From: Eonycteris spelaea
Taxonomy: Eukaryota > Chordata > Mammalia > Chiroptera > Pteropodidae
DNA: 64,000 nucleotides
Direction: 5' to 3'
Assembly (NCBI GenBank): GCA_003508835.1
Contig: PUFA01000006.1
Coordinates: 7,626,001-7,690,000 of the forward strand
Positions 1 through 12,600 of this stretch are shown piece by piece. The translations under genes were made by a program, and so were the position numbers. Position 1 is the stretch's first letter; every line of letters begins with the position of its first letter. The notes beneath the pieces are model-generated. The model was not told the DNA's origin and did not search any database. It worked only from the letters and a program-made list of their open reading frames with translations.

Positions 1-3000
1 TTGGAGAGATTCCCCCTCAAATATTCATCAGAGTGCTGATCAGCACAAGCACGCAAGGAAAATATCCAAGGCTGGGAAAATAACAATCCAAAGATATTAG
101 AGGACATAGCATGCAGCACTCATACAGGGCCTGGAATAATGTCTGTTCTCACCAAAACCAGAAAACCTTATAATTCATGCAGCATTGGGTAAAATACTCA
201 GAAGAGTCTCGCTTTGAAATAAGAAATAATTATCCTTAGACTAAATGATACTCTGGCTCCACCTAACAAATCTTAAAAACAAAACCCAAAATGATCAAAC
301 TCTTCCTGCAAATAAATTGCATTCCAGAACAGAGTTCAGGATATCTATAGATATACAAAAATAATTACTAATACAAAAACATCTAATGGGCATGTAACTG
401 AAGTTCCAAAATGGTGTAAAAATACCCCCAAAATAAAAAATCACATCTGGCACCTAACCAAAGGTCAGCAGGCATGCAAAAAAGCAGGGAAATACGATCC
501 ATAATAAACAGAAAAACTGATCAGTTGAAACTGACCCAGAACTCACACAGATGTTAGAATTAACAGACAAGTACATTCAAACCATTATTATAACTGTATT
601 CCATATATTCGAACAGTTAAGTGAAGGCATTTAAGAGATTAAAAAAAAGACTCAAATCAAATTTCCAGAGATGAAACCACAATATGAAGTGAAAAATGCA
701 CTGACAGGATTAATGGCAGATTAGCCACTGCAGAGGAAAAGACTGGTGAACTCAAAGACGTAGCAATAGAAACCACGCAAAATGTTCTTCCAAAGAAAAA
801 CAGAATTTTTTAAAGAAAGCCTCAATGATTTGTAGGACAACTTTAAGCAGCCTAATATATATGTAATTGGAATGCCCAAAGGAAGTGGGGTGGGAAGGTA
901 AATACGTCATTCCAAACCCAGCAAAAATATCTTTTAAAACAAAGACAAAATAAAGGCTATTTCAGACATGCAAAAGCATAAAGAGTTTATCAGCAACAGA
1001 CTTTCAAAATAAGAAATGTTGAAGGAAGTCCTTTGGTCAGAAGAAAAATAATATCGGATGGAAATATGAATTCGAGGACTGAAAAGCACCAGAAGTGGTA
1101 CCTACACAGGTAAATATATGAGTGTGATTATTATTTAAACCATTTTTTAAATATAATTGACTATTTAAACAAAAATAATACAACGTGTGTTGTGGTATTT
1201 AACATATATGTGTGTGTAAAATGTATGACAACAACAGAATAATGGCTGAGAGACAGGAAAGGGAAGCATACTATTGTAAGAGTCTTAGCTGAATAGTATA
1301 ATATTATTTGAAAGTAGACTGTTATAAGTTAAAGATATATACTGTAAACCCTAAAATAATGGCTAAAATAACAAAACTAAAAATGATAGCTAATAAACTA
1401 TCAATAGAGATAATATCAATTCAACAAAAACACTTCCAAAAAATTAAAGAGGGAAGAACACTTTCCAATTCAGCATTACTCTGATAACAAAGACAAACAC
1501 AATACCAGAAAAGAAAGTGACAAACCAATATCCCTCATGGACGTAGATGTAAAATTCTAAACATTTTAGCAAATTGAATCTGACTATATAAAATGGATAA
1601 TATATCATGACCAAGTGAGGTTTATCCCAGGGACACAAAGTTGGTTTAACATTCAAAAATAAACCAATGTAATTCACCACATTAACAGAAAGTATTAATG
1701 GCCTATTGTTGCCACAAAGAACTACCACCATCTTAGTAGAGTAACACAACACAAACTTACTGTCTTACAGTTCTGGATGTCAGAAGTCCAATGGGGCTTC
1801 ACTAGGCTAAAATCAAGGTGACAGCAAGATTGCATTTATCCTGGAGGCTCTAGGGGAGAAAACGTCTCCTTGCCTTTTCCGGATTCTGGAGGCTGCCTCC
1901 ATTCCTTGGGTCATGGCCTCCTGCATCTTCAAAGTCAGCAGTAGCATACTGTCTTCAAATCTCTCTCCCTCTCCCTCTCCCTCTTGCGCGCTCTCTCTCT
2001 CTCTCACACACATACACTTCTGTTTTTATTATCACACCTTCTCTGACCCTTCCATCTTTTAAGGACCCTCATAATTACATGGGACCCACCTGGATAATGT
2101 AGGGTAATCTTAATCACACTGCAAAATCCTTTTTGTCACGTAAGGTACATAGTCATGGCTTTCAAAGATTAGGACATGGACAACTTGGTGGAGGGGGAGA
2201 GGGGATTATGTCACCTACCACACAGACTAGAAAAGAAAAACCAACTGATTGTATCAATAAATATAGAAAAAGGATTTGACATCCAATATTTATTTATGAT
2301 TTTTTAAAAAACTGATCAAATTGAGAATGCAAGGGAATTTCTTCAACAAGATAAAAGGCATCCACATAAAATCAGTGACAATTATAATTAATGGTTAAAG
2401 ACTGAATCCTTTCTCCCTAAAACTCAAGGTAAGTATATCCACTTTCACCACTTGGAATTAGCATTACACTAGAGATCTTAGCCAGTGCAATAAAAGAAAA
2501 AGTACTCAGATTGAAAAGAAAGAGGTAAAATTGTCTTTACTCACAGATAACATGATTATCTATATAGACAATTCAATGGATTCTACAAAAAAAAAAAGGC
2601 TACTAAAATTATCATGTGACTTTAACAAGGTTACAGGATGAAATAAAAATATATAAAAACCAATTATATTTTTACATCTAGTAATTAACTATTAGAAACT
2701 GAAATTCAAAAATCAATATCCCTTACAATAAAAATTTTAAATTATTAAATACTTAGGGATTAAATCTGACAAAAGATGTGTAAGATCTCTCCATGAAAAT
2801 ATGAAATATGCTAAGAGAAATTAAAGAGAGCCTAAAACTATAAATACACTTCATTCATGGATTTGAAGACTCAATATTGTTAAGATGACAATTTTCCTCA
2901 AACTAATCTATAGATTGAACATAATAACAATGAAACTCTCAGTAGGATTTTTTTGTAGAACTTGAAAAACTGGTTCTAAAATTTGTGTGGAAAATACTAG

Positions 3001-3570
3001 AATAGTAAAAACAGTTTTGAGAAAGAACAAATTGAAGGATTTATACTATCTGATTTTAAGACTAACTATAAAGCTACTGTAATTAAGACAGTATGGGATT
3101 AAAGTAAAGATAAACATACAGACCAATAGAACAGAATAGAGTTCAGAAATATATCAATATCTCTTACGAGCATACCTATGAATATATATAGATATGTATA
3201 AATACATATATTTGGGATATAAATATACATATTTACTTTTCAACAAATGTTCGAAGTCAATTCAGTGGAGAAAATCCAGCCTTTTTAATTTAAAAAAAAA
3301 AGTCATCTTTTGTATATCTCTATGCAAAATAAAATGAACTTTGATCTATACTTCACTCCCTATACAAAAATTGACTCAAAATGAATCATAAACCTAAATG
3401 TGAAACCTAAAACGATAAAACTTCTAGGAAATAAGGTAGGAAAAAAATCTTCGTGACCTTGAGTTAGGCAAAGATTTCTTTGTTACAACACCAAAAACAC
3501 AATTTATAAAATAAAAAATTGCCAAAGGGAAGTTCATAAATACAGGGCAGTGTCTGTCAAAGGAATTTTT
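1..3570 (+). mobile_element. Old L1 (L1M-type) element, plus strand, interrupted
   Basis: The first 1.1 kb resembles the 5'/ORF1 side of old mammalian L1 families. From about 1,590 the sequence follows L1 ORF2 order: the region coding the HH-I-N-R reverse-transcriptase stretch before the insertion at 1,700, the following RT segments at 2,225-3,160, and the endonuclease-distal C-terminal end at 3,380-3,560. All frames are broken by stops. The element starts before the window. It is interrupted by a MaLR LTR. Confidence 0.8.
1700..2222 (-). mobile_element. MaLR/MLT1-type LTR nested in the L1, antisense
   Basis: Antisense reading shows the MaLR LTR order: CAGTTCTGGATGTCAGAAGT, the GGCTCTAGGGGAGAA block, the cysteine/leucine-rich-looking GC block, and a terminal GTCACCTACCACA end. 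L1 ORF2 sequence is continuous across it. A purine/pyrimidine simple repeat (CTCTCCCT, then CTCTCTCA) sits at 1,960-2,010. The exact MaLR subfamily is not resolved. Confidence 0.6.
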
Positions 3571-3589
3571 TTTTTTTTTTACAACAGAA

Positions 3590-4082
3590 TTAATCTCCAC
3601 TTGTTTGTTTGCTGAGGGGAAGGAGCCGGCAGTAATGCAACTCTGAACGGGAGTCCCCTGTCCCCAAGGAAACCCTGGTGGAGGGTCAGACCAGCAGGCC
3701 TCAGAAAACAGCTCAAGGCTCCCAGTTCTGGGGCCCAAGGGATCACCAGGGCTGGGGCCACACTCAATGAAACTATCGGAAGTCCTAAGAATGTGAAATG
3801 TTTCCCTGCTCCAGAGGAGTCCCAGCCACCAGCCCCTGCTTTGGGGCCACTGTCCTCCACCCCACTCCACAACCACCCCCCCCCACTCTCAACCTCACCC
3901 TCTGGTGAGACAGTGGACCCCTCTGTAGCAGCCAGCCCTCCGGAGGCCACAGAAGCCCAGTGGAGGCAGCTGGTGCAGATCACTCTGTAAAGTGTATAAA
4001 TGTCTAATCGCTGTGTCGCACACCCGAAACGAATATGACGCTGTATGTCAACTGTAATCGAAAAATAAATTTAAAAAACTAA
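3590..4082 (+). mobile_element. L1 3' UTR and A-rich 3' terminus
   Basis: A GC-rich 3' UTR-like block (with C runs near 3,878) ends in the L1 terminal signature, ACACCCGAAACGAATATGAC followed by GTATGTCAACTGTAATCG, then an A-rich tail with AATAAA. The ending of this type that I remember from laurasiatherian L1s reads ACACCTGAAACTAATAT. This copy has C where those have T at several places, making CpGs. Confidence 0.55.
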
Positions 4083-4085
4083 AAA

Positions 4086-4594
4086 CAAGAAAAGAAACTC
4101 CAGGTTCAGCTTCAACAATCCTGTTCTCAAGTATCAGCTCCATTCTCACTGGGCAGGTCCGATCAGCTGCCCACAGCCTCTATTGCCTCTTCTGTAAAAT
4201 GGGGGACTAATCCCATCCTCCCAGCATGGCGGTGAGGATGACAGGAGGTAACGCATGTGCTGCTCCAGGCACAGAGATGGCCCAGGGGATGGGTGATCCC
4301 TTTTGGTCCTTATCCTTCTGGCCTGCTCCCTGCAGCCCTTGGGGGCAAGGGGGCTCTCCTTCTTCCCTACCTTACTCCCATCTTGGGTCATCATTTGGCC
4401 CGGGGATCTCTAGGTACTCCCTGCTTCTACCCTGATGTGACAGTGTCCCATGGCTGGGCCCAGCAAACCCACAGTAGCTACAGGAGCAGCAACAGCTACC
4501 AAGGGTGTGCCTGAGAGAGGACACCTCCCAGCCCTCGGGTGTCTGCAGGACCCCTGTGAGGCTGGGTGAGAGGTGGAAGGAGCCCACCCCACAG
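4086..4594. other. Non-repetitive interval, nothing identified
   Basis: Moderately GC-rich sequence with short ORFs in several frames that overlap on both strands and show no codon-like pattern or recognisable family. No repeat recognised. Confidence 0.4.
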
Positions 4595-4800
4595 GATGTC
4601 TAGCAGAGTGGTTAAGACTCTAGCTCAGGCCGTAATTTGGATCTAGGCTTCCCATCTCCTAACTATGAGATCGTGGGCAAGTCACTTCACCTCCTGAGCC
4701 TCTGTTTCCTGTTCTGGAACATAGCACCTCCTTGAGAGTTGTCACAAAGATTAAATGAGATGAGACATGAATGTGCCGTACACAGTGCCCCGGCCCACGT
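4595..4800 (+). repeat. MIR SINE, plus strand
   Basis: Nearly the whole MIR order: AGAGTGGTTAAGACTCTAGC, GATCGTGGGCAAGTCACTTC, CTCCTGAGCCTCTGTTTCC, then TTAAATGAGATGAGACATG. Confidence 0.85.
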
Positions 4801-5220
4801 GAGCAGAGTATCTGTGGGCTAGTGTTGATGTTACTTTCTCCCACTGAACTCACCAAGAGGCTGGTACCCCCACCCACCTGCAAGTTCCCTGTGAGCCTGG
4901 GTTCAGCCAGACAGAGGCGGGATCTCATGATGCTCTCTCCCCCAGCACAGTCACCGTTCCATCCCTTAGCTCCACCAGGGGCTTCAGAGAAATCCCCTAA
5001 TCGTGCTAATTACCTCTCGAGCACCTGCATTTGCTCTGCCATCTCCAGCCCAGCTGCTGCTCCTTTCCCAGCCAGGCCCCGCTCACCTGGGCCCTGCTGC
5101 TCCCAGCTTGGGAGTCAGGTGGGGGATCCAGCAAAAGAGCAGACTCTGTCTCCCTCCGGCAGTGTAGCCTCACAACTGAGAATAGACTGCAGCTCCACTG
5201 CCTGGCTCTGCCTCCTCCCG
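4801..5220. other. Non-repetitive interval with a CTAATCGTGCTAATTACC block
   Basis: No repeat or coding signal seen. It contains two ATTA-type homeodomain core sites around 4,998-5,013; no other support for function. Confidence 0.3.
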
Positions 5221-5400
5221 CTCTGGACTTTAGGCAGGTCGCTTGACCCCTCTGTGCTTCTTCGATGTCATGAAATGGGGCTAAGAATGGTATCCCCTCA
5301 CAGGGTTATTGTATAGATTAAATTAGTTAATAAATGTAAGTGCTTACAATAACACCTCTAAATGCCATTTAAGTATTTGCTATTCTTATTATTGCTATCT
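5221..5400 (+). repeat. MIR SINE 3' portion, plus strand
   Basis: Matches the MIR core and tail: GGCAGGTCGCTTGACCCCTC, AAATGGGGCTAAGAATGGTA, then GTGCTTACAATAACACC. Confidence 0.8.
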
Positions 5401-5527
5401 TTATCCAGCATATAGCCAAGGGCACAGTAGTTTTCAGAGCAGGCTTATTAAAAATGGATAGATGGATGGATTAATTAATGAACCAACCCACCTCTAAGGT
5501 TCCTCTGTTCACTGAAAACTGATAACA

Positions 5528-5690
5528 ATGGCTATCAGTTTCAGCATCTAGCAGGTGCCAGATGCTTCATAACACGTGATCTAACTGAATCCTCACAACC
5601 GCCCAGAGAAGCGGGTGTCATGTGCCTGTTTCACAGGTAAGGACACCCTGACTCTTAGAGGTTGACGTATCCATGATCACACAGTCATTT
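5528..5690 (-). repeat. MIR SINE, minus strand
   Basis: Antisense MIR: GGTGCCAGATGCTTCATAAC, AATCCTCACAACCGCCCAGA, CAGGTAAGGACACCCTGAC. Confidence 0.75.
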
Positions 5691-5694
5691 TTTC

Positions 5695-5862
5695 ATCCTC
5701 TTTAATTTTTGATTATACATGATACAAAATCACTGCAGAAAAAAATTTAAATAGAGGCAAAATGAAAATAATAAAGATAAAACCCCCTGAGATTCCACAC
5801 CCAGAAATTCCTATTGCTAAGGGTTTGCAGATTCTTATGGATTTTTTTATGCAAATGTGTAT

Positions 5863-5894
<32 letters not shown>

Positions 5895-6280
5895 GTGTGT
5901 GTGTTTTTTAAACGAAGAGGGACCCACATTATGCACACACTGCACTACAACTGAGTGTGGCTCTCTCTCTGTGTCAATAAATCCGTGCCACTGGCAGCAG
6001 CTAGTATTCTATTGTAGAGCCGAGTTGCAATTTATTTAACCAATTTGCTGTTGTAGGATATTTAGACTGATCCAATTTCTCACATTTTATGTGATGAATA
6101 TCCTCCTTATCCACACAACTTTCTGAACTTGTCCAATTATTTCCTTAGGATAAATTCCTAGAAGTAAAATTTCTGAGTCAAAGACAATACATTTATTTAA
6201 GACTTTTCATATGTACATACTGCCAAATTGTCTCCCAGAAAGGTTGTACCAATTTATGCTCCCACTGGTGGCAAATAAGA
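5695..6280 (-). mobile_element. Old L1 fragment, antisense, with a CA/TG microsatellite
   Basis: Antisense L1 ORF2 3' signature: TATTCTATTGTAGAGC, CAATTTATTTAACCAATTTG, GGATAAATTCCTAGAAGTAA and GGTTGTACCAATTTATGCTC. It encloses a (CA)n/(TG)n run at about 5,861-5,904. Confidence 0.75.
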
Positions 6281-6324
6281 TATGGGCCACTACTATTAAA
6301 GATATACCAACTAGATCAGAAATG

Positions 6325-6690
6325 GTGCATTAGTCAGCAAAGGCTAGGCCAAGCTGCAGTAACAAATTAACCCAAGTCACAGTGGCATCATACATCAAAG
6401 ATTTATTTGGGGCCCACATTGCAGGTTCCATCAGCTTGGGTCAGCAGAAGGAGGGTCTCTGCCTTGCACAGTGCAATTCAGGGATTGACGCTGATGGAGA
6501 GAGACCCACCCCACGTCTGCCATCTTACAGCTGCACCATTTGGAGCACAGGACCTCCACTATTGCCCCAAAATTGGAAGAGTAAGCACACAGATTCTCAA
6601 ATACCTTGGCTCAGAAGTGACACGCGTCACCTCCACCCCCATACTGTCCCTCCTAATCTCATTCTTCTAAAGTAAGCCTCAGGATGGAAG
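6325..6690 (-). repeat. Medium-reiterated repeat, antisense, class unassigned
   Basis: GCTGCAGTAACAAATTAACC followed by CAGTGGCATCATACATCAAA and GATTTATTTGGGG is an ordering seen in many old mammalian LTR-like repeats read antisense. The family is not named with confidence. Confidence 0.45.
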
Positions 6691-6699
6691 GAGAATAAA

Positions 6700-7265
6700 G
6701 AGTTCTCCTCTAGGCATTGGAAGCTATTCGCAATGGGGACTGAGCAGTGTTGAGAGTGGAGGCAGGCTCAGTCAACCCCAACATCGGACAAGATGGAAGT
6801 TGTCAGCAACTCCAGATGCCAGTTTCTGTTTGCATTATTTAGAAGATTAAAGGTAGGGGAGAAAGAAGAGAGGAAGAAGAGGAATGGGAGGCTAGAGAGG
6901 CAGAGAGTGGGTAAGGGAGAGCAACGGTCTGGAGGAGGAAGCCCAAGGGTCCAGGACGCTGGCTTCCTCCAGTCACTTAGAGAGAGCACCAGGCTTGATG
7001 AGGGCAACATTGTGTGACCTTGCCCAAGGTCATCTGAGCAATCTCCCACCCTGTATCCCAGATATGGTATGCTTTGGGAAGGGAGGGGGATGGGCAGTTC
7101 CTAATGTCTGCTCCTACCCAACACCTAGACAGAGAGGGACCTGGAAGTGTTCCCTTGGGGACTGATGGGTTCCTTCTCCTCCCCTCACCTTGGCTCTCTT
7201 TGATGTGCACACACACACCAGAAACCCACATAAACACACTTACACCTGAGAGACAACAGAGTCTG
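6700..7265. other. Non-repetitive interval, nothing identified
   Basis: Purine-rich tract at 6,850-6,930, otherwise ordinary sequence. The overlapping ORFs on both strands have no family resemblance. Confidence 0.35.
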
Positions 7266-7465
7266 CCAGGGGAATGCAAAGCCTCTGAAGCCAGATTTCT
7301 GGATTTAAATCCCACTCATTGCTGTGTGATATTGGGCTAGTGACTTCTCCTATCTGAACCCAGTTTCCTCATCGTGGGTAGTTGTGAGGATGAAATGAGT
7401 TTATCTGTAGAGTAGTACCTAGGACGGTACCCAGCATATAATAATAAGTGTGAGCTCATAGTATA
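7266..7465 (+). repeat. MIR SINE, plus strand
   Basis: GGATTTAAATCCCACTCATT, GCTAGTGACTTCTCCTATCT, CAGTTTCCTCATCGTGG and GTACCCAGCATATAATAATA follow MIR order. Confidence 0.8.
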
Positions 7466-7775
7466 TTCACACAGGCTTTCACAGAGGAGCAAAAATCTAA
7501 CACCTTCACCCACCCATACACACACATGCACAAATACAGATAGACACAGGTGCTATCAAACCCAGTGCAGCTCATACCTCTAAAGCAAGAAGGCAGGGAA
7601 AGGCAGTCCTCCTGGGCCCAGAAGGAGCTGACCCTCCCCTTTCAGCCTGGGGACACCCAGCTCACAGGGCAAACTCCCCGTCTGCCCTCTCCACCAGCAC
7701 CATCACCCAAATCCTCCACCCCCACCCTGGGGCCTGCCCATCACTTCTCTTCCATAGGCAGAATGGCTCCAATTC

Positions 7776-7790
7776 AATACACACACACAC

Positions 7791-7826
<36 letters not shown>
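7776..7826. repeat. (CA)n microsatellite
   Basis: About 24 CA dinucleotide units with one interruption near 7,791. Candidate length-polymorphic marker. Confidence 0.95.
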
Positions 7827-7828
<2 letters not shown>

Positions 7829-8518
7829 AAGCAACAAGATGGGGCTCCTCTCAGCCAAGCCCTTGGACCTTTATTCCAGCACTAGGGGCCCTTGATAAAA
7901 CTCCCCTCCATCCATCTTAGATTTGGTTTCTCAGATCCCCACCAGAACCCTGCCACCTGCCTGCTCAAAAGCCTCCCAGTGCTCCCCACAGAGTTGGAGA
8001 TACAAGGCCCTTCAGTTCTGATCCTGACCTGCCTCACCAGCACTGGTATCTTGGTATGCATTATCCTGGCCAACATAGCCCAACACCCGCCGCAGTTCCC
8101 TCTCTCCTGTCTGCCTAGCGTCATCGGCCACATCCCCTCCCACCTTGACCTAATCAGTCCCCAAGGTCAGGCTCAACACCTACTCCTTCTGTGGAGTGTT
8201 CTGTAAATACAGCTCAGAAGCCACCTTCGGATTCTTAGCCTCCGCAGCGCTTGGGCACCTGCCTCTGTGCTCCGTCTGCCATGTGCGCACTGCCTGTTCC
8301 TCTACAGTCCACTACTTGCCATGGGTCTGCGAGTCCGAGAGGACCAGGACCTGGCTCTCTTCACCCCGGGACACCCAGCTAGTAGCTGGGACAAGGTACA
8401 GAATTATCATTATAAACAGTTACATGACAAAGGAAAAAGGGAAGAGGGAGAAAAACTGGTGGAAAGAAGGCAGTTCTGGATATAGTCAGACCTATACCTT
8501 AGCCCTCAGGAAAAGTAA
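7827..8518. other. Non-repetitive interval
   Basis: Ordinary mixed sequence. ORFs of 104-108 codons occur but overlap in different frames and match nothing recognised. Confidence 0.35.
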
Positions 8519-8645
8519 CTGAGCTTTATTGAGAACTAGGGCTGTTAGTCTCCCAGTTATACAGAGGAGGAAACTGAGGCACAGAGAGGTTGACTTGTCT
8601 GAAATCACCCAGCTAGGCAGAGGCAGGGACAGGATTCAAAGTCAG
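8519..8645 (-). repeat. MIR SINE fragment, minus strand
   Basis: CAGAGGAGGAAACTGAGGCA, CAGAGAGGTTGACTTGTCTG, then CACCCAGCTAGGCAGAGG: the antisense MIR core. Confidence 0.8.
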
Positions 8646-10215
8646 GAAATTTGATGAGAGCCTGTGCCTTTATCATCGCTCTTGGCTGCCTCTTGAGAGG
8701 CAGGTTTCTTTTAAAAGGATAGAAAACTGAAATCACCCAACTCCCTAGGCAGAGGTCAGTTTTACGAGGAAGCCACTCCAGACAAAGCTGGTTTCCCAGA
8801 GAGACACACCCTGGAGACTGGGGTGTGAGGGGCCTGGACATGGAGGTACAAATGAGAAAGGGGCTGTCACCCACCAGGCCCCAGAAGGCGGCTGATGTGT
8901 CAGTCCCCCACAACGAAGAGAAAGCCACTCCGCCTCCATACAGCTCACAGCTGCCCTGTCAGCTGATCTACTAGTGGGCAGAGTGGGCAGAACAAACATG
9001 TCCAGGAGGGAGGGGAGCTGGAAGGACAAGGTGACAGGTAGGAGGTGCGGCTGGAAATGAGCTGCTGTTCCCAAGCCAGATAAACACGGTCCCAGGTGTG
9101 TGCAGGTTCGTCATCATGCTGTCAGCAATGGGAGGACTTGCCTGGAATGGGCGGCGGTGCCACATGTGGGGCAACTAAGTAGCTCCAGCTCTCCCAAGGA
9201 GATATGGATTCTAGAAACCGTCAGCCGGGGGCTCACAGTCCTCAGCTCCATCCGCATCATCAAGTCCCTTGTATATTTGCCACGTGCATAGATAGACCCA
9301 GAGCATGCTGGGGGCTTTGGGAGAGGAGAGACCATGGCTTGTGATAGGGACCCAGGGGCAGTGCTAATGGCCCTGGAGGCCGTCAACCAGGACAAAAATC
9401 CAAACAAGGATGCAGCCAAGGCCATCGGCCAGGCCCAATGAATAAGGGCTCAGCTTTAGAAGATTTCGAAACAGTAAGCTGGTCCAACAAGATAGCCACC
9501 TCCACCATCTGGCTTGGAGTAGGGTAGAACCTCTCCTTTCATCTAGGTGCTAGAACTCAGCTAAGAATCCCCAACTGCAACAAGCCAGCTGTCATCTTCT
9601 CCTCCCAGCTCAGGGCCAGGGGTAGGACTTCAGAGTTGATAGAAGAAGAGCAGAGTATAAAATAAGCAGTAAGGGATGTTCCCACAGAGCCCTGACAGAG
9701 CCTGGGAGAGAGAAGTTAATCCCGCAAAACCCTAGCAGACCATAGGGCAGACTATCAAAGAGATAGGCTGTCGGGACTCAGAAGAGGCACAATCACACCT
9801 CATCCAGCAAACGCCGTTTGCTATTTTGGAATGACCCAGCCATCAGGGAAGGCAACAGTCTTCGGACACATGGATTGCAGAGAATTTTTCCTCGAAACCT
9901 CGTGCTCTCCTATGGAAGTGGATACCAAAGCAGAGGTGGTGGGAAAGGAACCTTGATGACTATCTATCTAGTAAAAAGAGTCCAGTGCTTGGGTCAGGCT
10001 GTGTGGGTCAGCTCATGTGGCCATGGCTTGGATATAGCCGGAGAAGGTACCCTTCAGGGCTCAGATAGGAGAAGTCCATAGCCCAAGATCACAGGAGAGA
10101 AAAAAGATGCCACAGATAACACAGGTTAGCAGTGGTCTAAGAATTACTGTTGACTATGACCACCATGTCCCAGGGGGACTGCCAGCTGGGCTTCACAGAA
10201 GTCACAATGGGCCAT
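8646..10215. other. Long interval without recognised genes or repeats
   Basis: I read both strands and found no exon-like reading frame with flanking splice sites, RNA gene or clear repeat. Confidence 0.3.
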
Positions 10216-10219
10216 GTTA

Positions 10220-10660
10220 CCCCCCATAATGCACCGGATTGTGGCTCCCAAAAGATATCTATCTAGAATCTCAGAATGTAATCTTATTGGTAATAAGAGT
10301 CTACAGATATAATTAAGGTAAGGCTCTCGTGATGAGGTCATCCTGGATTAGGCGGGCCCTAAATCCAATGACAAGTAGCCTCTGAAGAGGCAGAAAAGGA
10401 GAAAACAAAGATGCAGAGAGAAGACAGCCATGTAGAGACAGAGACAAAGACTAGAACCAAGCAGCCCCAAACAAAGGGATACCACGGTCGCCAGCAACCA
10501 CCAGAAGCAAAGAAGAGGCACAGATTCTCCCTCCAATCCTCCAGAGGGAACCCACCCTGTCGACACCTTGATTTTCAACCTTTGGCCTATAGGACTGCAA
10601 GAGCATAAACCTGTTGTTTTAAGTCACTGTATTTGTGGTCATTTCCTATAATGGACCTGG
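10220..10660 (+). mobile_element. MLT1-type MaLR LTR, plus strand
   Basis: Order agrees with MLT1 LTRs: ATTGTGGCTCCCAAAAGATA, AATGTAATCTTATTGG, GATGAGGTCATCCTGGATTA, GGGCCCTAAATCCAATGAC, and the tail ATAAACCTGTTGTTTTAAGT. Diverged and indel-ridden. Confidence 0.65.
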
Positions 10661-10669
10661 AAAAGTAAT

Positions 10670-11165
10670 GCATTTGCTGACTATTTTCAGTTATTTACCG
10701 ATGCAGGACAAGCAACCCCAAAACTTAGTGGTTGAAAACAACAATTCATTATTTCCGTAATTCCGTGGGTCGGGAACTCAGGAGTCAACTAGACGAATTT
10801 TCTGCTGCGTACGAGTTCAGCTGGGGTCCTGTCTATCAGCGGACAAATGAATGAGGCTAGAAGGTCCAAGAAGCCCTCACTCACATATCTGGTGCCTCAG
10901 TGCTGCTTGAGCTTTCTCAAAGTATGGTGGCCTCAGAGTAGTCAAACTTCTTACATGATAGCTGGCTTCCAAGAGGGAGCATTACAAGCAACAAAAGCAG
11001 AAATTGCAGATCTCTTTAAGATTTGGCCTTAGAGGTTATACAGTGTCACTTTTGCCATCTGTAAAAGCTCTCATGGGCCAGATTAAAGTGAAAGAGGAAG
11101 AAAATATACTCCGATTCTCAGTAGGAGGACTGGCAAAGACTGTGTGGTGTGGCCATCTTTAACCT
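10670..11165 (-). repeat. Medium-reiterated repeat, antisense, class unassigned
   Basis: Same general type as 6,325-6,690: CAACCCCAAAACTTAGTGG, TTGAAAACAACAATTCATTA, then GTTCAGCTGGGGTCC. Probably LTR-derived; family not assigned. Confidence 0.4.
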
Positions 11166-11169
11166 TCAA

Positions 11170-12035
11170 TAGACACCAAGACACTTGATGGGGCCCCACG
11201 CTAAGCCTGGAGTGCTTGTTCAATACCCCAGTCAGGGCTCTGGCAGGAAAGAGAATGCTCATTCAGAGGACTCCAAGAGACGGTTTAATGACTGGACCAT
11301 TTGCAGGATGAGGGCAGGGTTAAAGGGACCAACAGGCTGCCACCTGACAGAAGCCTTTTTGGCCAGACCCAGCTGGAAACCAGAGAGGGTGGGCAGGTGA
11401 TGCCCTCCACAGAGGCTCTGTCTCCCTAGGTACAGAGGGTAGAGGGGGTTGGAGGCAGGGTTGGGGAGGTGACAAACACCAGAAGGACCGAGAGAACCTA
11501 TGTTTGCAAAGCATACCTGTGCTCGCTCCACTGTGTACCCAGCACCTTCTGCATGTTATTGCCTCCTGGACTGGAAACTGAGGTAGGCAGGGGCCAGGCA
11601 GACCTGAGCTGGGCAGGCTAAAGGAGGCCAAGAGGTAAAGGGGCACGGAGGTTCTGAAGGGGTTGGCAAGGGCTGAGGGCGGGGTCACTCCTGACGCTGA
11701 TGCAAAGATTGAGACCCCTGCAGCCATATGCCCCCCACCCCTCTTATAGGCCACCCCATCCGAGGACTCAGGACAGGGCGCCCCACCGCCACTCCACCTT
11801 GGCCAGTTCCCGCCCTCACCTCCTTCATGAAGTTCCCCAGCTGACACCTCTTAATTCCCCGATGATTAACTTCCGGTGGGTTAGAACCAGGACAGCTATT
11901 TCATTCACACGCGTGTCTGAGATTATTTAGGACTCATTAAGACTCCACGTTTGACTTACACAGGAATTCAATTACTCGCCTGGCACTGAACTCCTGGCCC
12001 AGGCATAGGGGGCAGCAGCAGGGGCAACAAATGAC
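11170..12035. other. Intergenic interval without a recognised gene
   Basis: GC-rich, with an ATTA-rich block around 11,850-11,945. Overlapping 90-175-codon ORFs on the minus strand show no family match. Confidence 0.3.
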
Positions 12036-12039
12036 CAGC

Positions 12040-12600
12040 CAGAGAGCCCCAGCCTGAGAGAGGAGACAGGCCTGTCCCAGAAGAGCTTCAGGATGAAGAA
12101 AGAGACATAACTTGACTCCGGGGAACCCCAGTCTGAGCAGGAAATAACAACCCTGGTCCCCAAGAGCCCCAGACTGAGGGGGAAGATATAGCCTCTGTCT
12201 TTGAGCGTCTCCAAGTACGTGAGAGGAAGGATACATTTTTGACCCCCATGGAAATGTCGGAGGCGAAGGAACCAACTCATGTCCCTGGAGGTCCCTGGTC
12301 TGGGGATACGAGGACTCTCTCCTTGGGTATTCCCATTCGGAGAGGGACAAGAAGAGTCAGAGCAGCTCCCCCCACCCGCCCCCATTTCTGGGGGCCTCAG
12401 TGTCGGGGAAAAAACACACAGCCATTATTGGAGGCCCCAGTCGGAAGGGGGAGATGTGGCCGAGGCCATGGGGAGTCTGGTCTGAGGGAGGCTACGTGGT
12501 ACCCTCCCAGAAGACCCCTGATCCGAGAAGCGCAAAGGGGTACAAGGGCAGTGTCTCCACAGGAGAGGCCCAGGAATCCAGAAAGACAGAACAGCCACGG
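12040..12600. repeat. Decayed ~40-bp minisatellite array (copy A)
   Basis: A degenerate unit with core AGCCCCAGTCTGAGGGG recurs at 12045, 12084, 12124, 12165, 12204, about 12242, 12289, 12328, 12391, 12433, 12474 and 12512, mostly 38-42 bases apart. Copies differ greatly. ORFs here are artefacts of the repeat. A second array of the same unit lies at 18.5-18.78 kb. Confidence 0.65.

Noticed and set aside
4600..4800. tRNA-like sequence as a tRNA gene
   Set aside because: This and similar hits are MIR SINEs with tRNA-derived heads, too diverged to fold as tRNAs and in SINE order.
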